A stretch of DNA of 64,000 bases from PALSA-612 sp963846915 (GCA_963846915.1 CAWJXV010000009.1:868001-932000), one strand, 5' to 3'; shown: positions 8,627 through 18,053, counted from the first letter of the stretch. Made by a program: numbers and translations. The notes: generated by a model not told the origin, from the sequence alone.

Positions 8627-10609
8627 ATGGCCGTCGCCGCCGAACGCGTCTCGCGGGTCGCGGTTCCGGCCGCGCGCCCCTGGTGGCGGAACCGCTTCGT
8701 CCTCGCCGGCCTCGTCGTCGTCGGGATGGTGATCGCCTACGAGGCCTGGCCGGGCGGCTACCCGTGGCCGGCCGCGCTCGAGTGGAAGTCGCTCCCCACC
8801 GACCTCAACAACTTCCAGAGCTGGCTCTCGGACCAGCAGAGCGCGGCGAATCCGAGCGTGATCTTCACGATCCTGAACGGGATCTCGACCGGCCTCGGCG
8901 ACTTCGTCTCGGCGCTCTCCTCGCTGTTCCACGACCTGACCTGGGTCGGGACGCTCGCGCTCGGCGTGCTGGTCTCGCTCCGCTTCGGCGGCGTCCGCGC
9001 AGCGCTCGTGGGTGCTCGCCGCGTTCCTGTCCTTCGCCGTCATGGGGCTCTGGGAGCCGGCGGTGCAGACGTTCTCGCTCGTCTTCGCCGCCGTGACCCT
9101 GTCGCTCGCCGTCGGCATCCCGCTCGGGATCGTCGCCGGGCGCTCGGATCGATTCCTGCGCGCGATCACGCCGGTGCTCGACGCGATGCAGATCATCCCG
9201 GCCTTCGCCTACCTGATGCCGATCGTGATCCTGTTCTCGGTCGGCCCGGGCGCGGCGGTCATGACGACGATGATCTACTCGGTTCCGGTGGCGATCCGGA
9301 TCACGGCGCTCGGCATCCGCGGCGTGCCGGGAAACACGGTCGAGGCCGCGGCCGCGATGGGCTCGACGCGCCGGCAGATGCTGACGAAGGTGCAGATTCC
9401 GCTGGCCCGCAAGATGCTCCTCCTGTCGGTCAACCAGACGATCCTGTTCGCGCTGTCGATGGTCGTGATCGCCAGCCTGATCAACACGGATCCGGGACTC
9501 GGCGGTCTGGTCACGGGCGGCCTGAACACGAACCCGGCGCTCGCGATCCTCGCCGGCGCCGCGATCGTGATCATGGCGATCTCGATCGACCGCTCGACCG
9601 AGGCGATGGCGGAGCGGACCGACCCGGTGCGGATGCACGTCACCGACGCGAAGCGCCGGCGCCTGCGGCTCGAGACCGTCGCGACCGCCGTCGCGATCGG
9701 GCTCTCGGTCGGGATCGCCTACGCGCTGGACGCGGGCTCCGTGTACGTCAACGTCGGCAACGCGCCCGCCTGGATCGAGGCGAAGATCCAGAGCGCGCTC
9801 GACTACGTCGAGGATCCGACGACCTTCATCTTCACCGTCACGAGCTGGATCGGGAACCACCTCGTCGAGTACGGGCTGCAGCCGCTGCTGAACTTCTTCA
9901 CCCAGACGCCGGCGCCGGTCATGCTCGCCGGCCTGACGCTGATCGCGTTCCTGCTCTCGGGCTGGCGGCCGGCGGTGACGACCTTCGCGATGCTCTGCCG
10001 TGATCGGCGTCCTCGGCGAGTGGGACAACGGAATGAACACGGCGTCGCAGGTCGTCGTCGCGCTCGTCCTGACGATGGTCGTCGCCTTCCCGATCGGCGT
10101 CTGGGTGGCGGAGAGCAGGCGGGCCGAGAAGGCGGTCCGGCCGGTGCTCGACATCCTGCAGACGCTGCCGCAGCTCGTCTACCTGATCCCGTTCGTCTAC
10201 CTGTTCCCGATCTCGTACGTGCCGGGGATCATCGCGGGCGTGCTGTACGCGGCCCCGGTCGTGATCCGGCTCGTGTCGGCCGGCATCCGCGACGTGCCGG
10301 CGAACACGGTCGAGGCGGCGCAGTCGTTCGGCGCGACGCGCGGGCAGGTGCTGCATGAAGGTGAAGATCCCGCTCGCGCGCGACGCGATCATGCTCGGCG
10401 TGAACCAGGGGATCATCATGGTGCTGGCCGTCGTCGTCATCGGCGGGCTGGTCGGATCGGGCGGGCTCGGCTACGAGGTCGCGTACGGCCTGCAGCAGGG
10501 CCAGTTCGGGGCGGGCGTCGTGGCGTCGATCGCCATCCTCGCGCTCGGCATCGCGCTGGACCGCGTCACCCGGGGTAACAGGCAGGCGCGGTTGGAGGGA
10601 AGTCGTTGA
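8627..10609 (+). CDS. proW: Glycine betaine ABC permease with two fused ProW domains (three frameshifts)
   Basis: About 660 residues in three frames with +1 steps near 9005, 10005 and 10360. After an N-terminal anchor come two full inner-membrane permease domains. The first contains the coupling segment TALGIRGVPGNTVEAAAAMGSTRRQMLTKV, the second SAGIRDVPANTVEAAQSFGATRGQVL (cited in parts). ProW is normally one such domain that dimerises; here both halves are on one chain, so a single copy could form the channel. The ATG follows the proV stop immediately. Each frameshift is cured by dropping one base, and homology continues across each junction. Confidence 0.85.
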
Positions 10610-10632
10610 CAGAACCAAAGGAGGAGGGCTGT

Positions 10633-11604
10633 ATGTCGAAATTCGTGTCGCGGAGGAGCCGGTTGCTCCTGCCGCTGCTCGCGCTGTCGCTGGCGGCGAT
10701 CGCGTTCGCCGGCGTCAGCAGCGCGACGGCCGGTGGCAAGTCGTGCGGCACCGTCACGCTGAACGAGCAGGCGTGGTCGGGCTCGACGGCCAACACGTAC
10801 GTGGCCAAGTACGTGCTCGAGCACAACCTCGGCTGCAAGGTGAAGATCACGCAGATCACCGAGGTGCCCGTCTATCAGGCGATGGCGGACGGCAAGACCG
10901 ACGCGGTGCTCGAGGACTGGGGCCACGTCACCCAGCAGAAGCAGTACGTCGCGAAGCAGAAGTCGGTCGTCGCCGAGGGCCCGAACGGCGTCATCGGCGT
11001 GATCGGCTGGTACATCCCCGACTACCTGATGAAGCAGTACCCGCAGTTCAAGACCTGGAAGGGGCTGAAGGGCAAGGAGACGATCTTCAAGAGCCCCGAG
11101 TCGGGATCGCAGGGGATGTTCCTCGGAGGCGATCCCTCGTACCAGCAGAAGGACCGGACGCTGATCAAGGCGCTCGGGCTCAACCTCAAGTTCGTCAGCG
11201 TCGGCGCGGAGGCGGCTCAGGTCGCGCGCTGGACGCAGCTCTACAAGCAGCACAAGCCCGTGCTCTTCTACTGGTACGACCCGCAGTACCTGAACGCCAC
11301 CTACAAGCTCGACCAGGTGAAGCTCCCGCCGCGCTTCGCGGGCTGCCAGGACGACGAGACCAAGGGCGGCGACCCGAAGAAGTACGCGTGCGCGTACCCG
11401 ACCTACGTCCTGCAGAAGTTCTTCAGCAAGAAGTTCGCGACGAGCGGCTCGCCCGCCGTCAAGTTCCTGAAGAAGTGGAAGTGGACGAACGCCGACCAGA
11501 ACGTCGTCGCGGGCCTGATCGCCGGGAAGCACATGGACCCGGACAAGGCGGCCGCGACGTGGGTCAAGGCCAACCAGGCCAGGGTCAAGGCCTGGCTCAG
11601 GTAG
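10633..11604 (+). CDS. proX: Glycine betaine-binding protein ProX/OpuAC
   Basis: 323 residues with a signal peptide (LLLPLLALSLAAIAFAGVSS). The mature domain is of the OpuAC fold: TVTLNEQAWSGSTANTYVAKYVLE, TDAVLEDWGH, GVIGWYIPDYL and the Trp/Tyr-rich VLFYWYDPQYLNATYKL, the kind of aromatic residues that cage quaternary ammonium groups. It delivers betaine or a similar compatible solute to ProVW. The ATG at 10633 has AAAGGAGGAGG just upstream, much better than the TTG at 10606. No lipobox Cys is evident. A strong hairpin terminator follows. Confidence 0.9.
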   Translation: MSKFVSRRSRLLLPLLALSLAAIAFAGVSSATAGGKSCGTVTLNEQAWSGSTANTYVAKYVLEHNLGCKVKITQITEVPVYQAMADGKTDAVLEDWGHVTQQKQYVAKQKSVVAEGPNGVIGVIGWYIPDYLMKQYPQFKTWKGLKGKETIFKSPESGSQGMFLGGDPSYQQKDRTLIKALGLNLKFVSVGAEAAQVARWTQLYKQHKPVLFYWYDPQYLNATYKLDQVKLPPRFAGCQDDETKGGDPKKYACAYPTYVLQKFFSKKFATSGSPAVKFLKKWKWTNADQNVVAGLIAGKHMDPDKAAATWVKANQARVKAWLR

Positions 11605-11611
11605 GAACGGC

Positions 11612-11641
11612 ATCGGGGACAGACTTCGGTCTGTCCCCGAT
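11612..11641 (+). terminator. Rho-independent-type terminator after proX
   Basis: A perfect 13-bp stem (ATCGGGGACAGAC paired with GTCTGTCCCCGAT) closes on a C(TTCG)G tetraloop eight bases after the proX stop. The run after it is pyrimidine-rich (CTCTTATCT), not pure T. Confidence 0.8.
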
Positions 11642-11799
11642 CTCTTATCTCACTACAGAGTTGTCTTTACTCCGAGCGCCCAACGTGCGTCACAGGCGCC
11701 GCCGGCCCGCTGCCCCCGAGGGGTTGACCGATGATTCATGCGTCCCTGCTGAGTCTCTGAGGAAAGCCCCACTCCCGCCCGCGAGCGAAGGAGCACCAG

Positions 11800-12399
11800 A
11801 TGAGCAAGGTGGTCGCACTCATGTCGATGTCTCTCGACGGGTACGTCGCCGACGCGAACGACGGGGTCGCCGAGGTTTTCGACTGGTACTTCTCGGGCGA
11901 CGTCGACGTTCCCATGCCGATCCCGACACCGGACTTCACGTTCCACGTCTCGGCGCCGAGCGCCGACCACCTGAGGGGCTTGATGGCCGAGGTCGGCGCC
12001 ATGCTCACCGGTCGGCGCACGTTCGAGCGCGCCGACGGCTGGGGCGGCCGGCACCCGTGGGATGTGCCCGCTTTCGTCGTCACCCACCACGTGCCCGAGG
12101 GCTGGCCACGGCCCGGCTCGACGGTCCAGTTCGTCACCGACGGCATCGAAAGCGCGGTTGCTCGAGCGAAATCGGCTGCCGGCCCGAAGTCCGTGGGAGT
12201 GCACGGCGCCCAGACGATCCAGCAGTGCCTGGACGCCGGGCTGCTCGACGAGATCCACGTCGATCTGGCTGCCGTGTTGCTGGGCGCAGGAGTGCGGCTG
12301 TTCGACCACCTCGCGAACACACCGGCCGTCCTCGGGAATCCGACAGTCGTCACCGGTGTGGGTGTCACGCATCTGCGCTATCCCGTGCACACGTCGTAG
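11800..12399 (+). CDS. Dihydrofolate reductase / RibD C-terminal domain family protein
   Basis: 199 residues starting MSKVVALMSMSLDGYVAD, the usual opening of the RibD_C/DHFR-like family. It continues with MLTGRRTFERADGWGG, VHGAQTIQQCLDAGLLDEIHVDLAAVLLGAGVRLFDHL (in parts). Members bind NADPH; most single-domain actinobacterial copies have no assigned substrate. AAGGAG lies six bases before the ATG. The 158 bases between the proX terminator and this gene hold no other clear feature. It appears to be a single-gene unit. Confidence 0.85.
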   Translation: MSKVVALMSMSLDGYVADANDGVAEVFDWYFSGDVDVPMPIPTPDFTFHVSAPSADHLRGLMAEVGAMLTGRRTFERADGWGGRHPWDVPAFVVTHHVPEGWPRPGSTVQFVTDGIESAVARAKSAAGPKSVGVHGAQTIQQCLDAGLLDEIHVDLAAVLLGAGVRLFDHLANTPAVLGNPTVVTGVGVTHLRYPVHTS

Positions 12400-12481
12400 G
12401 GGACGGTCTCGTAGCCGACGCTCGGGGACTTCGTCAGGCACGTTGCGACCGCCGGGTGCGCCGCTCTTCTCAGACCGGTCG

Positions 12482-13012
12482 TTAGTACCCGAGAGCGTCG
12501 AACGCGGCCGGATAGACGATCCGACCGGCGAGCTCGGGGCTGTATCCCCGTAGCCGCTTGACCATGAAAGCGTCGTCGAGCATCGGATACGGGGCGATGA
12601 ATCCGAGCACGCTCGCCCGCTCGAAGCCGAAGCGAGGGTAGTACGAGGGATGGCCCTGAACCATGACGGCAGGCTCGCCTGCTTCCTCGGCGCGGCCGAG
12701 CGCGTCCCGGATCAGCCGTGACCCCACACCGATGCGCTGGCGGTCAGGCCGAACCGACATCGGCGTGAGATTGAGGATCCTCGTACGGGATCCGCCTTCA
12801 ACGCCGACCCAGCTCAGCATCACGTGAGCAATCACCCCGGAGGAGTCCTCGGCGACCAACGCCAGCTCCGGAATGAACTGCTCCGACGCCCGAATGCGCT
12901 CGACGAACGACGCGACCTCGTCGGGGTGTCCGACGAACGCCGCGCGGACCACGTCTGCGATCACGGGGTGGTCCGCGTCGAGCTCGGGACGGATGACGAC
13001 GCCCTCGGCCAC
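12482..13012 (-). CDS. GNAT family N-acetyltransferase
   Basis: About 176 residues from the GTG at 13012. It has the acetyl-CoA site pattern RQRIGVGSRLIRDALGRA and the downstream VMVQGHPSYYPRFGFERAS, as in YhbS-type acetyltransferases. The substrate cannot be told. The start is placed at 13012 because homology begins there (EGVVIRPELDADHPVIADVV) and TACCAT lies eight bases upstream, suggesting a leaderless message. A longer in-frame extension upstream is not family-like and would overlap the divergent cupin gene. Confidence 0.8.
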   Translation of the reverse strand: MAEGVVIRPELDADHPVIADVVRAAFVGHPDEVASFVERIRASEQFIPELALVAEDSSGVIAHVMLSWVGVEGGSRTRILNLTPMSVRPDRQRIGVGSRLIRDALGRAEEAGEPAVMVQGHPSYYPRFGFERASVLGFIAPYPMLDDAFMVKRLRGYSPELAGRIVYPAAFDALGY

Positions 13013-13102
13013 GGGTGGCGATGGTAATTGGGCCACGCCGTTCGCGCCTCCGGCCACGCGCCCGCATCTGAGACACTTCCCGAGCTGCGAGAATCGCGTT
13101 CC

Positions 13103-13648
13103 GTGCCCGGAGCACAGCTCGAGGACTTCGGATCGGGGCTCACGCCCGTGACCCAGGGCTGGTTCGTCGTCAACGTGCGCGACGCCGAGTGGTGGTTCAC
13201 GGGGGAGGGGCGCGAGGTGCGCCTTCGAGAACGAGTACGGCGATCCGCCGGTCGAGTTCGCCCAGCTCGGGATCAACGTCACCGTCCTGGAGCCGGGACA
13301 GACCGGCCTCTACCACGCCGAGTCGAACCAGGAGGCGTTCCTCGTCCTTTCAGGGGAGTGCGCGCTGCTCGTCGAGGACGAGGAGCGACGCCTGCGGCCC
13401 TGGGACTTCTTCCACTCTCCTCCGTGGACCGAGCACGCCTTCGTGGGCGCGGGCGAGGGGCCGTGTGTGATCCTGATGGTCGGTTCGCGCTCGGGCCCGG
13501 AAGGGCACTACCCGGTGTCGGAGCTCGCGGCGCGCTACGGCGCGAGCGTGGCGGAGGAGACCTCGGACTGGAGGGGCAGGCGTACGCGACGGCCGAGTGG
13601 TTCCGGCGAGAGCGGCCGCCGAACTGGGCTCGTCTGCCCTGGGCGTAA
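13103..13648 (+). CDS. Cupin domain protein (frameshifted)
   Basis: A small cupin: GLTPVTQGWFVVNVRDAEWW, then GINVTVLEPGQTGLYHAESNQEAFLVLSGE (in parts), LRPWDFFHSPPWTEHAFVGAGEGPC and a tail AEWFRRERPPNWARLPWA. The metal-binding first motif (YHAESNQEAF) and second motif (HSPPWTEHAF) are both present. The frame shifts +1 near 13215 and back near 13573, so the product as written is broken although both parts are well conserved. GTG at 13103 follows GAGAAT by eight bases, consistent with a leaderless start. Function unknown. Divergent from the acetyltransferase. Confidence 0.65.
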   Translation: MPGAQLEDFGSGLTPVTQGWFVVNVRDAEWWFTGEGREVRLRERVRRSAGRVRPARDQRHRPGAGTDRPLPRRVEPGGVPRPFRGVRAARRGRGATPAALGLLPLSSVDRARLRGRGRGAVCDPDGRFALGPGRALPGVGARGALRRERGGGDLGLEGQAYATAEWFRRERPPNWARLPWA

Positions 13649-13728
13649 TCCTTTCAGGCGTCATTCGCGAACACTCGCCCACGCGACGATGAGCTCGTCT
13701 CGGTCGAGCGCGGGTCGACTTGGGCTGA

Positions 13729-13901
13729 GCTAGAGGCTTGATGTGAAATTCCACCGGATCGGATGACGCCCCACGCACGGCGCCGGATCGGCGCGTCCGG
13801 TCGCGACACGTAGCGCCGCTACGCGACGCGGACCGGCCACACCGCCCGGCTTGGCCTGGAGCGCCCCCGACGTCGGCGCAATTTCACATCAAGCCTCTAG
13901 C
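13729..13901. mobile_element. 173-bp MITE-like element with 22-bp perfect terminal inverted repeats
   Basis: Positions 13729-13750 and 13880-13901 are exact reverse complements. Inside the outer GCTAG they read AGGCTTGATGTGAAATT and its complement. The palindromic CTAG at both ends could be a 4-bp target duplication. The 129-base interior holds no gene but is rich in hairpins, for example CGTAGCG-C-CGCTACG near 13812. The right end supplies the TAG stop of the homocysteine methyltransferase gene. A long bidirectional hairpin terminator is the main alternative. No transposase is in the window. Confidence 0.55.
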
Positions 13902-14769
13902 CGGTCACGGCTCGGGCGATCGCCGCGACGTGCTCCGGCGTCGAGCCGCAGCAGCCGCCGACGATTCGGGCTCCCTGCTCGACGTAGCGGCGGACGTGGG
14001 CTGCAAGCATGGTCGGGCCGGCCTCGTACACGACCTGGTCGCCGACGATCTTCGGAACGCCCGCATTCGGCTTGATCCAGACCGGCACGTCGCCGGCGAG
14101 GTCGACGAACTCGGCAGCGACCACATCGGCGTCCGCGAGCGACTTGCCGCAGTTGGCGCCGATCGCAGTCACGCCGAGCGGGACGATCGCCTCGACGACG
14201 TCGGCCGGAGAGTGGCCCATCATCGTGCGCGTGCCCTGGTCGAAGCTGAACGTGACCACGAGCGGCAGGTCGCTCGCCCGCCGCGTGCCCTCGATCGCGG
14301 CCAGCGCCTCGTCGATAGAAAAGAACGTCTCCAGCAGGAGCAGGTCGGCGTCGCCCGCGCTGAGCGCACCCGCCTGCTCCGCGTAGTTCTCGACGCACTC
14401 GGCGCTCGTGAGCGGGCCGAGCGGCTCGAACAGGTGCCCCGTCGGCCCCATCGAGCCCGCGACGAGGACGTGGTTCCCGGCCGCCTCCCGCGCGAGCTCG
14501 ACGGCGCGCACGTTGACGTCGTGGACGCGGCCAGCGAGCGACGTGTGCTGGAGGCGCAGCGGCGTCGCGCCGAACGTGTCCGTGAGGAGCAGGTCGGCGC
14601 CCGCCTCGACGAACGCCCGGTGCAGCTCGATCACGCGCTCCGGTGATTTGAACAGCCACTCCTCGGGCGCCTCGCCGATCTCGAGCCCACGGTCCTGATA
14701 GCTCGTGCCCGTGGCCCCGTCGGCCACGATCACGCGGCGCTCCTCCAGCAGCTCGGCGAAACGGCTCAT
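13897..14769 (-). CDS. Homocysteine S-methyltransferase family protein (possible betaine-homocysteine methyltransferase)
   Basis: 290 residues. The methyltransferase barrel shows VIVADGATGTSYQDRG, LLTDTFGATPLRLQ, VAGSMGPTGHLFEPLG, GANCGKS and the C-terminal GGCCGSTPEHVAAIA. The Cys of GANC and the Cys pair of GGCCG are the zinc ligands that activate homocysteine. Candidate methyl donors are glycine betaine (making dimethylglycine), S-methylmethionine or a corrinoid protein. Betaine is attractive because betaine uptake and dimethylglycine oxidation genes lie within 10 kb, but this is inference. ATGA overlap with the upstream enolase-family gene shows an operon. The last codon falls in the MITE-like repeat. 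Confidence 0.85.
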   Translation of the reverse strand: MSRFAELLEERRVIVADGATGTSYQDRGLEIGEAPEEWLFKSPERVIELHRAFVEAGADLLLTDTFGATPLRLQHTSLAGRVHDVNVRAVELAREAAGNHVLVAGSMGPTGHLFEPLGPLTSAECVENYAEQAGALSAGDADLLLLETFFSIDEALAAIEGTRRASDLPLVVTFSFDQGTRTMMGHSPADVVEAIVPLGVTAIGANCGKSLADADVVAAEFVDLAGDVPVWIKPNAGVPKIVGDQVVYEAGPTMLAAHVRRYVEQGARIVGGCCGSTPEHVAAIARAVTG

Positions 14770-15873
14770 GACACGGAGACGAGCGGCTCGCCGAGGAGCT
14801 CGAGGTCGACGTCGACTCCGAGGCCGGGCCCGGTCGGGGTGCGCCCGATGCCCTGCTCGGAGCGGGGTTGGTAGCCGGCGACGTGCTCGAGCGTCCAGTC
14901 GTTCATGAACGAGACGGTGAAGAGGGCTCCCGGGCTGGTGCTGCCGGCCAGGTGGCTCACCGCCGCGGTCACGAGGTCGCCGCCCCAGGTGTCCTCGATC
15001 GTCAGGCGCAGGCCGAGCTCCTCGGCGAGGTCGCGGACGAGCTTCGCCCTCGTCAGCCCGCCGACCTTGCTCACCTTGAGGTTGATCCCCTCCATGCCGC
15101 TCTCCGACCAGGCCCGAAGCAGCGAATGCACGTCCGTGATCGACTCGTCGAGGATCATCGGCAGCGTCGTCAGCCGACGGACGTAGAGGCACTCCTCGAG
15201 GCTCGCGCAGGGCTGCTCGTAGAACGTGCGCGGCATGTCCTCGAGGAGCCGGGCCGCGACGACGGCGTCCTGGAGCCGGTAGCCGCCGTTCGCGTCGGCG
15301 ATCACGATCTCGTCGTCGCCGGTCGCCTCGACCACCGCTGCCACGCGAAGGGCGTCCTCGCGCGGGTCGGCGCCGAGCTTGAGCTGGAAGCGGTGGATGC
15401 CCTCGGCGATGCGCTCGCGGACGTGCTCGACCATCGCCTCGGCCGGCCCGAGCGGGATCGCGACGTAGAGCGGGTAGCTGTCCTGGCGAAGCCCGCCGAG
15501 GAGCGTCGCGACCGGCTGCGACGTCGCCTTGCCGAGCACGTCCCAGCAGGCGACGTCGACGGCGCTCTTCGCGTACGCGTGTCCGCGGAGCACGCGGTCC
15601 ATCGTCTCGTTGACGAGCGCGAGGTTGCGGGCGTCGATGCCGACGAGCGCCGGGGCGAGCTCGCGCAGCGCCGCCCGCGCCCCCTCGCCGAACGCAGGGC
15701 AGGTAGGCGGGGCCGAGCGGGCAGGTCTCGCCGAAGCCCTCGATGCCCTCGTCCGTCCGGATGCGGACGACCGTGCTCGGCAGCGCGTCGATCGAGCGGC
15801 CGCCGGACATGACGTAGCTCCCGTGCCGGTACCGGAGCTCGTAGCCGAAGACCTCGACCGCCGCGATCTTCAC
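14766..15873 (-). CDS. Mandelate racemase/muconate lactonizing enzyme family protein, hydroxyproline-type (frameshift near 15697)
   Basis: Enolase-superfamily enzyme of about 368 residues. The capping domain begins VKIAAVEVFGYELRYRHGSYVMSGG; the barrel carries FQLKLGADP, the metal ligands in IADANGGYRLQDA, FYEQPC and MILDESITDV, and the catalytic-Lys segment INLKVSKVGGLT followed by TIEDTWGGDLVTAA. This motif set resembles cis-3-hydroxyproline dehydratases and hydroxyproline-betaine epimerases more than dipeptide epimerases; the exact substrate is not certain. One extra base near 15697 separates ...GPAYLP from AFGEGARAALREL. GTGA overlap with the HAD gene and ATGA overlap with the methyltransferase place it mid-operon. 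Confidence 0.75.
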
Positions 15874-16520
15874 GAGGAGAGCACCCGCTCGACCAGCGGC
15901 ACGTCGATGGCGGGCACGATCTCGTCCGCGGCGGCGAGCCGGTGCGGATCGAGCGTCCCGAGCACGGCGAGGCAGCGGAGGCCCGCGGCCTTCGCCGACG
16001 CGACACCCGCCTCGGTGTCCTCGAACGCGACCGCCTCGCCCGGGCCGACCGGCCCGACGCCGAGCTCCTCGAGCGCGCGCAGGTAGCCCTCCGGGTGCGG
16101 CTTGCCCTCGACGACGTCGTCGGCGGTCACGATCGCGCTGATCGCGCCGGCGAGGCCCGCCGCCTCGAGCACCGGCTCGACCTCGGCGCGTGCGGCGCCG
16201 GTCACGACGGCCACCGGGACGCGCGCGGCCGCGTGGCGAACCGCGGCGCGAACGCTCTCGGGCACCGTCGATCCGTCAGCGACGGCGGCCACGTAGCGCG
16301 CCACCCGCTCGGCGATCACCTCGTCGACGTCCGGATGGTCGGGGCCGAGCCAGGTGCGCACGATCTCCGGGTCGGAGAGGCCGGCGAGGTGGTCGAAGTA
16401 CTCCTGCGCCGACAGCGGCTTGCCGTGCTCGGCGAAGAGCTCGACGAAGATCTCGCACAGGATCGGCTCGTCGTGCGAGATCGTGCCGTTGAAGTCGAAC
16501 GCGACTGCGCGGGTCGTCAC
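15870..16520 (-). CDS. HAD family hydrolase (beta-phosphoglucomutase-like)
   Basis: 216 residues from the GTG at 16520. Motif I is AFDFNGTISHDEP with the nucleophile Asp9; the usual second Asp is Asn (DFNGT instead of DxDGT), seen in some subfamilies but worth noting. The helical cap covers about 17-80. Motif II is VAVVTGAARAEVEPVLEAAGL, motif III the Lys in EGKPHPEGYLRALEELG, and motif IV AFEDTEAGVASAKAAG. Likely a small-molecule phosphatase or phosphomutase of unknown substrate. It is coupled by a 4-bp overlap to the downstream enolase-family gene. Confidence 0.85.
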   Translation of the reverse strand: MTTRAVAFDFNGTISHDEPILCEIFVELFAEHGKPLSAQEYFDHLAGLSDPEIVRTWLGPDHPDVDEVIAERVARYVAAVADGSTVPESVRAAVRHAAARVPVAVVTGAARAEVEPVLEAAGLAGAISAIVTADDVVEGKPHPEGYLRALEELGVGPVGPGEAVAFEDTEAGVASAKAAGLRCLAVLGTLDPHRLAAADEIVPAIDVPLVERVLSS

Positions 16521-16537
16521 GCGGGCGAGCCTAGCGC

Positions 16538-17360
16538 TCAGGCGAGAGAGACGAGGGCGACGCCTGCGGCGACGAGCACGGCGCCTGCGAGCCGGACCGG
16601 GCCGACGCGCTCGGAGAGCACCTTGCCCGCCAGCAGCGCCGCGATGCACCACGCTCGTCTCGCGGACCGCGGCGACCGACGCGGCGGAGGCCCGCTCGAG
16701 CGCGGCCAGCACGAGCGCATAGGCGCCGAAGGTCGCGAGCCCCGCCGCGACCGTGCTCGGCCCGAACTCGGCGCGGAGAGCGGGGACGCCCTTCGCGCGT
16801 GCCATCGCCCCGGCGTAGGCGAGCGAGGGCATCACCATCGTCAGCTCCAGGTACGGAATCGGCCCCGCGTGCGTGATCCCGTGCTTGTCGACGAGCGTGT
16901 AGGCGGCGATGCAGGTCGCGATCGCGAGGCCGAACGTCGCCGCGCCCGCGTCCCCCCGGCGGACGCCGCGCACGAGCAGGATCCCGGCCCCGACGAGCAG
17001 CACCCCGGTCACCTGGCCCCAGGAGCTCGACTTGCCGAGCGCGATCACGCCGATCAGGAGCACGAGCACCGGCGCGGCACCTCTCGCCATCGGGTAGACG
17101 ACCGACAGCGGTGCGCGCCGGTACGCGGCCGCGAGCAGGACGAAGTAGAGGAGCTGGAGGCAGCTCGAGGCGACGAGGAACGGCCACACGCCCGGATGCA
17201 CGTCCCACGTCAGCGCTGCGACCGGCGCGAAGACGACGACGGCGACGAGCAGTGCGATGGCGGTCGCCGCCTGCGGGTCGCGCGCCCGCGCCAGCAGCAC
17301 GTTCCAGAGCGCGTGGACGAACGCCGCGGTGAGCGCGAGCGCGAAAGCGAAGGCCGGCAC
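16538..17360 (-). CDS. EamA/DMT family transporter (frameshift near 16650)
   Basis: Multi-helix membrane protein of about 273 residues with two EamA repeats: the first begins FAFALALTAAFVHALWNVLLARA and ends near GAGILLVRGVRRG; the second begins GLAIATCIAAYTLVDKHG and ends LAGAVLVAAGVALVSLA. Motifs such as YPMARGAAPVLVLL are typical of drug/metabolite exporters. Substrate unknown. An extra base near 16650 splits ...RETSVV from IAALLAGKVLSERVGPVRL. GTG at 17360 is chosen by homology; the gene is divergent from the phosphodiesterase only 26 bases away, so both probably have leaderless or very short leaders. Confidence 0.8.
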
Positions 17361-17386
17361 GGCGACAGGGTAGGCTCGTCGCCGGA

Positions 17387-18053
17387 TTGGCCGAGAGAGA
17401 AACGAGGCCGCTCGTGATCGCGCACCGCGGGGCATCGTGGGAGCTCCCCGAGAACACGCTGCCCGCGTTCGAGCGCGCGATCGAGGTCGGAGCCGACTAC
17501 GTCGAGTTCGACGTGCACGCGGACCCGGACGGCCGGCTCGTCGTCACGCACGACGCGCCCCGGCGCCACGCCCCGCCGACGCTCGAGGAGGTGCTCGAGG
17601 TCTGCCGGGGCCGGATCGGGATCATGGCCGAGCTGAAGAGGCCCGGCCGCTACCGCCGGCACGACCTCGTCCGCCGGACGCTCGCGCAACTCGACGACGA
17701 GGCGGTCGTGGTCTGCTTCCAACGGCCCGCGCTCGAGGAGGTGCGACGGCTGCGGCCGGGGATGCGCACCGTGCAGCACGTCGGCTTCGGCGTCTCGATC
17801 CGCCGCGCCGCCGGCGCCTGGGCGGCGGGTTTCCAGAACGAGCGCGTCACCGCGCGCGGACTGGCTGCGGCGCGACGGCTCGGCCTGGAGACGACCGTCT
17901 ACACCGTCAACGACGAGGCGCGGATGCTGGAGCTCGCCGCGCTCGGCGTCACGCGGGATCTTCACAGATCGTCCGGATCTGGCTCTGCGGTCATTCCTTC
18001 GGCCGGTCCGGCCTCTTCGGGAATCGGCTCCGACTCGACGCCCTCCAGGCTGA
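17387..18053 (+). CDS. Glycerophosphodiester phosphodiesterase (frameshift near 17953)
   Basis: GDPD barrel of about 220 residues: LVIAHRGASWELPENTLPAFERAIEVGADYVEFDVHADPDG (in parts) contains the catalytic His of AHRG, Glu and Asp metal ligands, and VTHDAP the second His. Further on are MAELKRPGRY and TVYTVNDEARM. Removing one base near 17953 restores the expected end GVTGIFTDRPDLALR, with stop at 18053. It hydrolyses glycerophosphodiesters to glycerol-3-phosphate and an alcohol. Start is TTG at 17387 with TAGGCT about ten bases upstream. Its 3' end overlaps the convergent ABC ATPase by about 90 bases. Confidence 0.8.

Noticed and set aside
8627..10609. Programmed +1 frameshifting to produce ProW
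   Set aside because: Three separate events would be needed, no shared slippery site or stop-codon context is seen, and the same +1 pattern affects unrelated genes.
11605..11800. Riboswitch upstream of the RibD-like gene
   Set aside because: Apart from the proX terminator no conserved aptamer pattern could be recognised.
13750..13880. Small gene inside the MITE-like element
   Set aside because: No frame has a credible start, ribosome site and length; the segment is dominated by palindromes.
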